From NCBI GenBank assembly GCA_903919205.1, contig CAIXHE010000071.1:1-40048 (forward strand): a stretch of 40,048 nt of DNA, in the 5' to 3' direction. Position numbers and translations under genes: made by a program. Below the pieces are notes generated by a model. It did no database searches. It worked only from the letters and a program-made list of their open reading frames with translations, and was not told the origin of the DNA. Below are positions 8,441 to 16,359 of the stretch, one piece after another; the first letter of the stretch is position 1; each line of letters opens with the position of its first letter. This DNA comes from an uncultured Opitutaceae bacterium (GTDB lineage Bacteria > Verrucomicrobiota > Verrucomicrobiia > Opitutales > Opitutaceae).

Positions 8441-9574
8441 CTACGGCGCTTGGGTGGCGACCGGCGCCGACCTGGACGTCACGTACGCGGCGATGTCCAC
8501 CAGGTCGTCGCCCGTCAGGCGGGCCACCACCGGCAGCATGGGCGCCGCCGAGGCGCCCCTTCGGGTTCCCTGCTGGAGGTCGTAGAGCTGCCGCACGAGG
8601 TAGCTTGGCGAGCGCCCGGCGATGCCCGGGACGTCGAGGAGGCCCATCAGGTCCGGGCCGTGGCACGCTGCGCAGGCGAGCGTCTTTCCGGGCACGGCTT
8701 TGCCGCCCTCGATCGTGGCGCCCCCGGTCGTGACCAGGAATTCGCCCCGACGAACGCTGCCCTTCGGCACGTACGCGATGAAGCCCGAGCGCGGGTTGCG
8801 CAGGCCCTCGGACTGCTCCGGATCCTCCGGGACCTCGATGATCCGGCCCGCGATGGGCTCGATCCTCTCCCGCTCGACCGCACGGAACAGGTTGCCCTCG
8901 ATCCGGGTCCGGGGCACCCGGTCGGTCTCGACGACACGCGTCCAGGGCGTCCACTTCATGGCGCCGAAATACTCCGCCGCCTCCCGCATCTCGGCGTCGG
9001 TCATGAGCCGCGAGAGGCCCGCCATCAGGCGGGTGTTCGGCTTCCTGGGATCTGCCGACGTCCGGGCTCCGGCGCGAAAGTCCGCGAGCTGCCTCATGAA
9101 ATAGGCGACCGGTTGGCCCACCACGGGGGCGTTCTCCGGGCGCCCCTTTCCGGTCGGCAGGTGGCAATACGCGCAGCCCCACGAGTGCTCGCCCAGCCGG
9201 GCGGGACCCCGCTCGAGCACCCGGCCCATCGGGGGATGGTCCCCCGGAAACCAGTCGACCACGCGGCCCCCGTCGCGGATATCGAGCTCGGAAAAGGCGG
9301 CAAGGCTGCCCGGGACGTGGCGCAGGCGGGTCTGCGACTCTGCCGGCTCGCCGTCCCTCGGGGTGCGGGAGGTTGGCGGAACCGTCTCCGGGGGCGCAGG
9401 GTCTGCCGGGCCGGGAGGCGTCGCATATCCGTACGCCCAGAGAGGCTCGGGTTCGCCGGCACCGAGGGCGGACCTTGCGTCAGCGGCGGCGAGGCCCGCG
9501 GCGAGCAGGGCCAAGGCGAGGCCGGGGCGCACGCGGGATGGGGTTGCGGGGGCTGGGGGCACCGTCCGTTGCAT
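8441..9574 (-). CDS. Exported diheme c-type cytochrome
   Basis: Protein of 377 residues with a signal peptide (hydrophobic LALALLAAGLAAA near residues 19-31) and two haem-binding CxxCH motifs, CAYCH and CAACH, about 190 residues apart. Each is followed by the GQPxxYFMRQLxDF or GRSPSYLVRQLYDLQ pattern of cytochrome c4-type domains. Between them lies a long segment with no haem site (about 100 residues). It acts as a periplasmic electron carrier or a subunit of a dehydrogenase. Divergent from the HemJ-like gene by 105 bases. An upstream ATG at 9616 would add 14 residues in front of the signal peptide. Confidence 0.85.
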   Translation of the reverse strand: MQRTVPPAPATPSRVRPGLALALLAAGLAAADARSALGAGEPEPLWAYGYATPPGPADPAPPETVPPTSRTPRDGEPAESQTRLRHVPGSLAAFSELDIRDGGRVVDWFPGDHPPMGRVLERGPARLGEHSWGCAYCHLPTGKGRPENAPVVGQPVAYFMRQLADFRAGARTSADPRKPNTRLMAGLSRLMTDAEMREAAEYFGAMKWTPWTRVVETDRVPRTRIEGNLFRAVERERIEPIAGRIIEVPEDPEQSEGLRNPRSGFIAYVPKGSVRRGEFLVTTGGATIEGGKAVPGKTLACAACHGPDLMGLLDVPGIAGRSPSYLVRQLYDLQQGTRRGASAAPMLPVVARLTGDDLVDIAAYVTSRSAPVATQAP

Positions 9575-9679
9575 CGTGCCTAGAAACCCCGACCTCTCTT
9601 GCCGGGTCAACTGCATACGGGCGCCCAACGGGCCGCGCTTGCGGCCGGCGCGCGGAGGCGGCAGCCTCCGGGTTCGTCC

Positions 9680-10207
9680 ATGCCCTACCTCGCCATCAAG
9701 TCCCTCCACGTCATCGGCATCGTGTGCTGGTTCGCGGGTCTCTTCTACATGGCGAGGCTCTATGTCAACCACGCCGAGGCCGAGAAGGATCCGGAGCCCA
9801 AGCGCAGCATCCTCGTGGCGCAGTTCAAGCTGATGGAGCGGCGCCTCTGGCACGCCATAACCTGGCCGGCCATGGTGCTCACCGTGGCGACCGGGGGCTG
9901 GCTGCTGACGCTCTACCCGCTTTCCCAGAACCCCTGGCTCGTGTTCAAGCTCTGCCTGATCGCGCCGCTCGTCGCCTACCACTTCCACTGCGGGTGGATC
10001 CGCCTGCGCCTGGAGCGCGACGAGGTGACGTACACCTCGGGCCAGTTCCGGGTCTACAACGAGATCCCGACGTTTCTGTTGGTCGGCATCGTCTTCACAG
10101 CGGTCAGCAAGTCGGTGAGCACCGGCCTCTGGTCCCTGGCGGGGTGCGCGGCCTTCTTCGTGCTGGCCACGGTGCTTCTCCTGAAGCGACTGCAGGGACG
10201 GCGCTAG
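9680..10207 (+). CDS. hemJ: HemJ-like protoporphyrinogen oxidase (CopD family)
   Basis: Membrane protein of 175 residues that by family oxidises protoporphyrinogen IX to protoporphyrin IX, the penultimate step of haem synthesis. Four hydrophobic helices are visible. The conserved His of LHVIGIVCWFAGLFYMARL near residue 10, the second His of RRLWHAITWPAM and the Lys of WLVFKLCLIAPL are in place, as is HFHCGWIRLR. An in-frame start at 9599 would add 27 residues without family support. Placement across from a diheme cytochrome gene fits a haem/respiration context. Its TAG overlaps the TAG of the convergent GT9 gene in the shared sequence CTAG. Confidence 0.88.
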   Translation: MPYLAIKSLHVIGIVCWFAGLFYMARLYVNHAEAEKDPEPKRSILVAQFKLMERRLWHAITWPAMVLTVATGGWLLTLYPLSQNPWLVFKLCLIAPLVAYHFHCGWIRLRLERDEVTYTSGQFRVYNEIPTFLLVGIVFTAVSKSVSTGLWSLAGCAAFFVLATVLLLKRLQGRR

Positions 10208-11412
10208 GGAGCCGACAGCCGCGAGTGCCGTCCGCCCTCGCGCTCCGCGACGACCCAGACCGGATTCGGGTCGTCGCTGCGCGTGGGATCCGCTGCAAGG
10301 CGCATGCACAGGTTGTTGCCACCGCAGGGAGGCTGCTGCGCCAGGTGGACGCAGGGCGAGCAGCTGATCTTGCGGTAGTGGATCTCGTCGGCCGACCCGG
10401 GCCAGGGCCGCAGTAGCGTGCGGGGATCCGTGGGACCCCAGTAGGAATCCGTGGGCACGCCGAGCAGGCGCGCGAAGTGCAGCAGGCTGGAGTCGATGCA
10501 GAGGAGCACCCGCGCCGTGCTGATGGCGAGGATGGACTCCTCGAGGGAGAAATCTCCGGCGTGGGTGCGCACGGCTGCGTGCGGGATCGCGGTCCCGAGC
10601 GCAGCCCCGAGGCGTCCAACGTACTCGCGATCGGCGCCGCTTCCGAAAACGTGCACTTCCACGGACGGCTCCTGCCCGTGCCTGCCCAAGCGCTCCGCGA
10701 CGATGCGGGTCCATTCCTCGTCGCGCAGCATCCGCTCCCGAGAGAGGGCCGAGCAGCAGGGTGCCACGGCGATGCGCACGACGCCGTCCTCGGCCTGCGG
10801 GGCCGCCCCGATCGACGCGCGGAACGCGCGACGGCAGGCGTCGGCCCCGGGGACCGCCACCCCGAAGAGCGCGGCTATCTGGTCATACGAGTGGTAGATG
10901 CCGTTCGAGAAGTTGCAGAACAGCAGGTGGCTCGAGATCCGCCGCCTCCAGAAGGAGCTGTCGGTGTAGAAGCCGATCCGGTTTCTCGCGCAGGTGAGCA
11001 GCGAGAAGACGGTCGTGAGTCGGCTGTAGACCTCGAGGTCGACGACCGCGTCGGTACGGAAGAGCCGGCGCAGCGCGCGCAGGGAGTCGATCCCGAGCTC
11101 CCAGGCGCTGCCGTCGCGGATCACAAGGATCTCGTCGAAGACCCCCAGGGCCCGCGCGAACGGCTCGATCGACGGGGAGGTGACGATCTGCAGGCGCTCG
11201 AGGCCGGGGACCGTGCGAAGGGCGAGGAACGAAGGGTACGCGATCGCGAGGCTGCCCCCGCCCAGCATCTTGACGACCGTGAGCGTCCTGCACGGGGCGA
11301 GGGCGTGCGAGCGGCGCAGCAGCTTCCCAAGGACGATGGCACCGGGTTTGAGCAGAGCGTGCAGCACGCTCCCCACGTAGTAGTCGGCGATCAGCTTCGT
11401 GCGCAGTTGCAT
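10204..11412 (-). CDS. Glycosyltransferase family 9 (heptosyltransferase-like)
   Basis: GT-B fold sugar transferase of 402 residues, in the family that adds heptose or other sugars to lipopolysaccharide core. The N-terminal phosphate-loop-like KMLGGGSLAIAYPSFLALR segment and the C-terminal donor-binding DSSLLHFARLLGVPTDSYWGPTDPRTL are characteristic. A cysteine-rich tail (ISCSPCVH, CGGNNLC) is present, as often seen in GT9 proteins. The acceptor is unknown. It is divergent from the large membrane protein gene, which itself looks glycan-related, so the two may act in one envelope pathway (inference). Confidence 0.83.
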   Translation of the reverse strand: MQLRTKLIADYYVGSVLHALLKPGAIVLGKLLRRSHALAPCRTLTVVKMLGGGSLAIAYPSFLALRTVPGLERLQIVTSPSIEPFARALGVFDEILVIRDGSAWELGIDSLRALRRLFRTDAVVDLEVYSRLTTVFSLLTCARNRIGFYTDSSFWRRRISSHLLFCNFSNGIYHSYDQIAALFGVAVPGADACRRAFRASIGAAPQAEDGVVRIAVAPCCSALSRERMLRDEEWTRIVAERLGRHGQEPSVEVHVFGSGADREYVGRLGAALGTAIPHAAVRTHAGDFSLEESILAISTARVLLCIDSSLLHFARLLGVPTDSYWGPTDPRTLLRPWPGSADEIHYRKISCSPCVHLAQQPPCGGNNLCMRLAADPTRSDDPNPVWVVAEREGGRHSRLSAP

Positions 11413-11500
11413 GTGCGAGAACGCAAATGGATGGGACGGAGGACCTTAATATTGCACATCGTCCTTGCCAGCCAATAACCGAATTGGCGTACTTGCGCCG

Positions 11501-14500
11501 ATGTCACGGTTGCGCGAATGGACGTCCGAGTTCGGGTTGCGCGCCCTCCTCGTGCTCGGGATCGGCTGGTTCTATCTTTGGACGGCAGTCCCGGTCTGGA
11601 CCCCGGGCCTCGTGGGACCCGCAGGGCAAGGCTACTACAACCTGCTCATGCGCGGGTTCACGAAGGGGCACCTGAGCCTGGACCTCCCGGCGGATCCCGC
11701 CCTCGCCACGATGCGAAACCCCTCGGATCCCGCCGAGCGGGGTGACCACGGGCTGCACGACGCCAGCTACTACCGCGGCCGATACTATCTCTATTTCGGG
11801 GCCGCGCCCGTCTTCCTGCTGTTTCTTCCCTTTCACGAGATCAGCGGGCGCTACATCGACGAGACCCTGGCGGCACCCCTGTTCTCCCTGCTCGGATTCC
11901 TCGCGTCCGTGGGGCTGATCCTCGCCGTCAGGCGCCGATATTTCCCCAAGGCTTCGTGGCTCGCGGCCGCGGGCTGCGTGGCCGCCCTCGGTCTGGCCGA
12001 CATGCTCCCGATCCTGCTGCGCCGCTCAAACGTCTGGGAGGTGCCGATCACGTGCGCCTACGCCTGCTACATGGTGGGTCTCTGGCTCCTGTACCAGAGC
12101 CTGCACGCCGACCGCAGCGCAGCCTGGCTTGCAGGGGCGAGCGCGGCCTTCGGGCTCGCCGTGGCGTCGCGACCGACGTACCTCTTCGGCTGCGGGGCCG
12201 TCCTCGTCCCCGTGGCCTACCTGCTCTGGGGCCGCCGCAAGGCGGCCCTTCCCGGCGCACGGGGGCGCGTCGCGCCCCTGCTGGTGGCGGCCGTGGTCCC
12301 GCTCGGCGCGATCGGGCTGCTGATGGCCCTCTACAACTTTTCCCGCTTCGGCAGCGTCACCGACTTCGGCTTCAGGCATCTGATGAACGGGGAGCCGGTG
12401 TGGAAGGAGGACCTCTTTGGCCTGCGCTTCTTCTGGTTTAACCTGCGGGTCTACCTCTTCGCGCCGGCCCATTGGGTCCCCTATTTTCCCTACGTGTCGG
12501 TGGCCCGGCTCCCGGCGCCGCCCGCGGGCCACCTGGGGGCCGAGGACCCCTACGGCGTGCTGCCCAACATGCCGCTCGCGTTCGTCGCGGTGTGGGTCGC
12601 CGCCCGCGCCCTGCCCGCCGATGGCTGGGCCGCGCCGCTCAGGGCCTTTTGCGTCGCCGTCCTGGTGGGCACCGTGGGCACGGGGCTCGCCACCACGTCT
12701 TTCGGGGGCGCCATCAACCGCTATGAGGTCGACTTCGTGCCGGGCCTGATCGTGCTCGCCTGCGTGGGCTGGCTCGCCCTGGCCCAGTCGGCGGGTCGGG
12801 CGACGCGCCTGCTCCTCCTGCTCGCGGCGTCGTTCTCGATGCTCTTCAACGTCCTCGCCAGCCTCCGGCACAACGAGCTCCTGCGCGCGGAGCACGCGGC
12901 GCTCTACCGGCGCCTGGCGCACGCCTGGAATGCTCCCTCGCAGGTCGTGGCCCGATGGCTGGGCGTGAGTTACGGGCCGCTCGAGCTCACCGTGGTGTTC
13001 CCGCAGGACAAGGTGGGGCAGATTGAGCCTCTGGTCGTGACCGGGGTCTCGTTCATGTCGGACTACCTGGTCGTGCACTACGAGGCGCGCGATCGCCTCC
13101 GGTTCGCCCTGGAGCACACGAGCTACGGGCACTTCATCGGGCCCCCGATTGCGTTCAAACCCGGCGAGCCCCACGTGATCAAGGTGGAGATGGGGTCCCT
13201 CTACCCTCCGCCCGAGCACCCGTTCTTCGACGGTTTGGACCCGGTCGCGGTGCAGCTCTGCCCGCGTACGCTGCGCGTGACGCTGGACGGTCGCATCGCT
13301 CTGGAGCGCGACCTGCCCTTCTATGACGCCGCCTCGCTGCGGCCCTCCATAGGGTCCTCCGGGGATCGACCGGCGTTCCCGAAACCCTTCTCGGGCCGCC
13401 TGGTCTCCTGGAGGACGCTGCCGGTCGACCTGGTCCGACCCGAAGTAGGCCCCGCGCTCCTGTCGGTGCAGTTCCCGCCCTTCACCGGCGTGCGCGGCGA
13501 GCCCCTCGTTAGCTCGGGCGCCCCCGGCAAGGGCGACCTCGTCTTCGTTCGCTACCTTGGCCCGGACACGGTCTGCTTCGGGTGGGACCACCCGGGCGCC
13601 GGAGCCACCGAAAGCTCGCCGATTGCGGTGGACTACTCGGCGGCCCACCGGGTCGAGATCGATGCGCAGCAGCTGCGCGCCGGGGCGGGCGGCCCCACCC
13701 CGGACGAGCGCGGCGGCCATATGAGCTTGAAGATCGACGGCAAGACCGTGTTCTTCGCGCGCCACCCCTACTACGCCTGCCGGCCCGAGACGGTCTCGAT
13801 AGGCCTGAACCCCATCGCCTCCTCCGCTTCGGTGGAGATGTTCCGCGGCCAGATCCTCGAGACGCGCAGGCTGGGCGCATCGACCCTCGATTCCCCCGAG
13901 GCCCACTACGGTCCGATCGACCTTCAGTTCCGGATGCCGGAGGCGGCCACGCAGGCGCAGCCGCTGGTGAGCTCCGGCAGGCCGGGCTCGGGTGACGCCC
14001 TCTGGGTGCGCTGGGTCGCGCCTGGCAGGGCCCGCCTCGGCTACGACCACTGGGGCGCGGGTGTCGTCGAGAGCCCGGAGTTCTCTCTGGCGGCGGACGC
14101 CCCGCACGTGGTCCACGTGAGCATGCCCTCGCTCCTCTCGCCCGGCGCCACGCCGCTCGAGCGCCTCCTCAGGGGCGTCCTCAGCGTCTCGATCGACGGG
14201 AAGCCCGTGTGGGCGCGGCGCGTGGCATTCCACCCTGCGGCCGCAAACGAGGCCTATTTCGGATCCAATGCGATCCAAGCGAGCTCGTGCGCGTCGGATT
14301 TCTCCCGCGGGATTTCATGGTTCGAGCGCAGTCCCGAGGCGGCGGTGCCCGCCAAGCTGGACGGGCCCGTCGTCGCTCAGCTTACCTTCCCCGACGACAA
14401 GACCGGCCAGGCCGAGCCCCTGGTGACGGTGGGCCGCCCGGGCAGGGCGGACGTGCTCCTCGTGCGCTACCTTGACGGCGCTCGCATCGGCTTTGCGATC

Positions 14501-14800
14501 GACCACTGGGGGGCCTCCTACACGGAGAGCGCGCCCGTCGCCCTGGATTACGGTCGCCCGCACACGCTTGTGATCTCGATGCCCAACCTCGTTCCCTCCG
14601 CGGGTTCGGGCGACGAGGCGGGCGAAGTGGTCGTGCGCGTCGACGGGGCCGAGGTCTGGCGCCGGGCCCAAAGGTTCTACCGGTGCGACACGCCGGCGGC
14701 GATCGCCGTCAATCCGATCGGTGCGAGCACCTGCGGCGCCGAGTTCACCGGCTGCCTCGCATCGATCACGAGTCTGCCCGACCTATCCCCCTCCCCGTGA
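11501..14800 (+). CDS. Polytopic membrane protein with four C-terminal LamG-like repeats
   Basis: Protein of 1099 residues from ATG 11501 (a TTG at 11465 would add 12). Residues 1 to about 470 hold ten to twelve hydrophobic helices with a first loop containing HDASYYRGRYYLYFGAAP, an arrangement like GT-C membrane glycosyltransferases, though no catalytic motif can be assigned. Residues from about 496, 653, 806 and 959 start four related units of about 150 residues. Each has EPLVxxG, an xxDHxGA-type turn, an xxxDG strand and an NPI-to-FxGxI-like end, which I read as a concanavalin A/LamG-like beta sandwich. Function unknown. The repeats probably face the periplasm and bind glycan. The stop lies inside the palindrome at 14798-14810. 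Confidence 0.8.
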   Translation: MSRLREWTSEFGLRALLVLGIGWFYLWTAVPVWTPGLVGPAGQGYYNLLMRGFTKGHLSLDLPADPALATMRNPSDPAERGDHGLHDASYYRGRYYLYFGAAPVFLLFLPFHEISGRYIDETLAAPLFSLLGFLASVGLILAVRRRYFPKASWLAAAGCVAALGLADMLPILLRRSNVWEVPITCAYACYMVGLWLLYQSLHADRSAAWLAGASAAFGLAVASRPTYLFGCGAVLVPVAYLLWGRRKAALPGARGRVAPLLVAAVVPLGAIGLLMALYNFSRFGSVTDFGFRHLMNGEPVWKEDLFGLRFFWFNLRVYLFAPAHWVPYFPYVSVARLPAPPAGHLGAEDPYGVLPNMPLAFVAVWVAARALPADGWAAPLRAFCVAVLVGTVGTGLATTSFGGAINRYEVDFVPGLIVLACVGWLALAQSAGRATRLLLLLAASFSMLFNVLASLRHNELLRAEHAALYRRLAHAWNAPSQVVARWLGVSYGPLELTVVFPQDKVGQIEPLVVTGVSFMSDYLVVHYEARDRLRFALEHTSYGHFIGPPIAFKPGEPHVIKVEMGSLYPPPEHPFFDGLDPVAVQLCPRTLRVTLDGRIALERDLPFYDAASLRPSIGSSGDRPAFPKPFSGRLVSWRTLPVDLVRPEVGPALLSVQFPPFTGVRGEPLVSSGAPGKGDLVFVRYLGPDTVCFGWDHPGAGATESSPIAVDYSAAHRVEIDAQQLRAGAGGPTPDERGGHMSLKIDGKTVFFARHPYYACRPETVSIGLNPIASSASVEMFRGQILETRRLGASTLDSPEAHYGPIDLQFRMPEAATQAQPLVSSGRPGSGDALWVRWVAPGRARLGYDHWGAGVVESPEFSLAADAPHVVHVSMPSLLSPGATPLERLLRGVLSVSIDGKPVWARRVAFHPAAANEAYFGSNAIQASSCASDFSRGISWFERSPEAAVPAKLDGPVVAQLTFPDDKTGQAEPLVTVGRPGRADVLLVRYLDGARIGFAIDHWGASYTESAPVALDYGRPHTLVISMPNLVPSAGSGDEAGEVVVRVDGAEVWRRAQRFYRCDTPAAIAVNPIGASTCGAEFTGCLASITSLPDLSPSP

Positions 14801-14810
14801 GGCCGCCTCA
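14798..14810. terminator. Palindrome shared by two convergent stop codons
   Basis: TGAGGC-C-GCCTCA is an exact inverted repeat. Its left TGA is the stop of the large membrane protein gene and its right TCA is the stop of the SRPBCC gene on the other strand. No U-run follows on either strand, so its role as a terminator is a guess. Confidence 0.4.
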
Positions 14811-15266
14811 TGCAGCCGGGGGCCGGGCGAAGAGCCGGTCCAGCACCCGCCTGCGATGCTCGAAGATCCGGCGCACGTCGCGGCTGACGAAAAGCCAGTG
14901 GATGAGCGCCCCTCCTGGGACCGCGTACTCGACATGGTCGCGGCAGAGGGTCCCCCCGTCCCTCTCCTCGAACGAATGGGTGTGCACCCATTTCCGGTAA
15001 GGGCCCCTGCGCTGGGTGTCGACAAACCGGAACGGGGGTTCCCACGCCGTGATCTCGGTGCGCCACGGCACGGGTATGCCGTGCAGGTGGATGCGATAGT
15101 CGATCAGCGCCCCCGCCTTCATCTCGATCGGCCGCGGCGTCATGATCTCGAAGCCCACCCAGGGCGGCGTGATCGCCTGGAGGTTGCCCGCGTCCGCAAA
15201 GAAGGGAAATACGAGGTCCCGGGGCCTGGGAAGCCACTGCTCCTGGTCGATCGTGTAGGTTTTCAT
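14808..15266 (-). CDS. SRPBCC family ligand-binding protein
   Basis: START/polyketide-cyclase-like protein of 152 residues, forming a helix-grip fold that holds a hydrophobic ligand. The opening TIDQEQWLPRPRDLVFPFFADAGNL, the PPWVGFEI strand and the RKWVHTHSFEERDGGTLCRD region match the cyclase/dehydrase-like subgroup often found beside photolyase genes. ATG 15266 overlaps the uvsE stop as ATGA, so the two are translationally coupled. The neighbour suggests a role in light or UV response; the ligand is unknown. Confidence 0.82.
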   Translation of the reverse strand: MKTYTIDQEQWLPRPRDLVFPFFADAGNLQAITPPWVGFEIMTPRPIEMKAGALIDYRIHLHGIPVPWRTEITAWEPPFRFVDTQRRGPYRKWVHTHSFEERDGGTLCRDHVEYAVPGGALIHWLFVSRDVRRIFEHRRRVLDRLFARPPAA

Positions 15267-16201
15267 GAAAGGGTTACCCGGCCCCGGAGGGCCTTTGCCA
15301 GCCGAAGCACGGCCAGCTCCTTGGCCTTGGCCTCGACCTCGACCGTAAGGCCTCCCGAGGCCCACTCCGAGGGAAAGTCGTCGGGATCGACGTAGTCGTG
15401 GTGGCGCTCCGGCCGCGGACCCTTCCAGCCCTCGAGCGGGCTCGACAGGTGGAAGAGGGGCTCGCGGTCCCACGTGGAGCGGGCGAGCTGCGTGGCCTCG
15501 GCGACCCCGAGACCGTCCGCTAGGACGCGGTGGTGGTGGACGTCGTAGACGAGCGGCGTCGCGCAGGCCTTGCACACGGGCAGCAGGTCGCGGGGCGTGA
15601 AGGTGCGGTCGTCGTTCTCGAGCGTCAGGCGCGTGCGCACCGCCGGGGAGAGCAGGTCGAGGCCGCGCCGAAGGGCGTCGAGCGCCTTGGGCTTGTCCCC
15701 GTAGCCGCCCCCGCCGTGCACGTTCAGGGTATCCGCCCCGGTCCATGCGGCGATCTCCGCCTGGGCCTCGAGGTCCGCCACCGATCTGCGCACGACCAGC
15801 GGGTCGGGAGAGTTGAGGACCACGAACTGGTCTGGGTGGAGGCCGGTGCGGATGCCGTGCTTCCTCGCGAAGGCGCCGCAGGCCTTGAACGCGCGCACCA
15901 CCGCGGCCGCGTTCGGAAGCTCGTCCGGAAGGTAGCCCACCGTCGGGTGGGTCCTGAGCGGGAGCACCTGGCTCAGGATTCGAAACGAGCCTATCCCATG
16001 GGAGGCGCAGTACTCCAGCGAGGCGTGGAGCGCCGCTGCGTTGTCGGCGCAGATCTCGCCAAGGCGCGCGAGCTGGCTCGTGCGGTCCAGGCGCTCGAGC
16101 GAGGCCGCGGTGGCGTGCCGGAAGCGGATGGGCTCCTCGGCAAACTGGCAGCAGAGGCCCAGCCTCACGCGATTGGACGGGATGGAAGACGGCTTCTTCA
16201 T
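15263..16201 (-). CDS. uvsE: UV damage endonuclease UvsE/UvdE
   Basis: TIM-barrel endonuclease of 312 residues that nicks DNA 5' to UV photoproducts, opening the alternative excision repair route. Diagnostic stretches are RLGLCCQF near the N terminus, THPTVGYL, LHPDQFVVLNSP, HGGGGYGDKPKALD, LENDDRTFTP and YDVHHHR, which carry the metal-binding His, Asp and Glu residues. The length agrees with bacterial UvsE (about 300). It is the first gene of a two-gene unit and is divergent from the AsmA-like gene over 158 bases. Confidence 0.95.
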   Translation of the reverse strand: MKKPSSIPSNRVRLGLCCQFAEEPIRFRHATAASLERLDRTSQLARLGEICADNAAALHASLEYCASHGIGSFRILSQVLPLRTHPTVGYLPDELPNAAAVVRAFKACGAFARKHGIRTGLHPDQFVVLNSPDPLVVRRSVADLEAQAEIAAWTGADTLNVHGGGGYGDKPKALDALRRGLDLLSPAVRTRLTLENDDRTFTPRDLLPVCKACATPLVYDVHHHRVLADGLGVAEATQLARSTWDREPLFHLSSPLEGWKGPRPERHHDYVDPDDFPSEWASGGLTVEVEAKAKELAVLRLAKALRGRVTLS

Positions 16202-16359
16202 GAGTGCAGCCGGAACCGGTCGACCCGCTCGTCGGGCGCGTCAACGCAGGGAGGCATATTTCGCTGCCGCCCCGCCCCCCGGATTTTCAGCTGACAAGGG
16301 CGAGCGTTGCTCTTCGATGACACCTTGCGGCCCGGCCGCGGTCCCATCTCACATCCCGA

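Noticed and set aside
8441-10714. 757-codon minus-strand frame as one protein
   Set aside because: Only the part from 9574 on has a signal peptide and haem motifs; the rest is antisense to hemJ and overlaps the GT9 gene out of frame.
11465-11500. TTG start for the large membrane protein
   Set aside because: Adds 12 polar residues before the membrane part; ATG 11501 is the simpler start.
12026-14278. 750-codon open frame antisense to the large membrane protein
   Set aside because: It is rich in Arg, Gly, His and Pro, has no recognisable domain, and mirrors a well-supported gene; typical shadow frame of GC-rich DNA.
14808-16244. Single 478-residue fusion of UvsE and SRPBCC
   Set aside because: The UvsE protein is in a different frame and overlaps the SRPBCC start by ATGA, so they are two genes, not a fusion.
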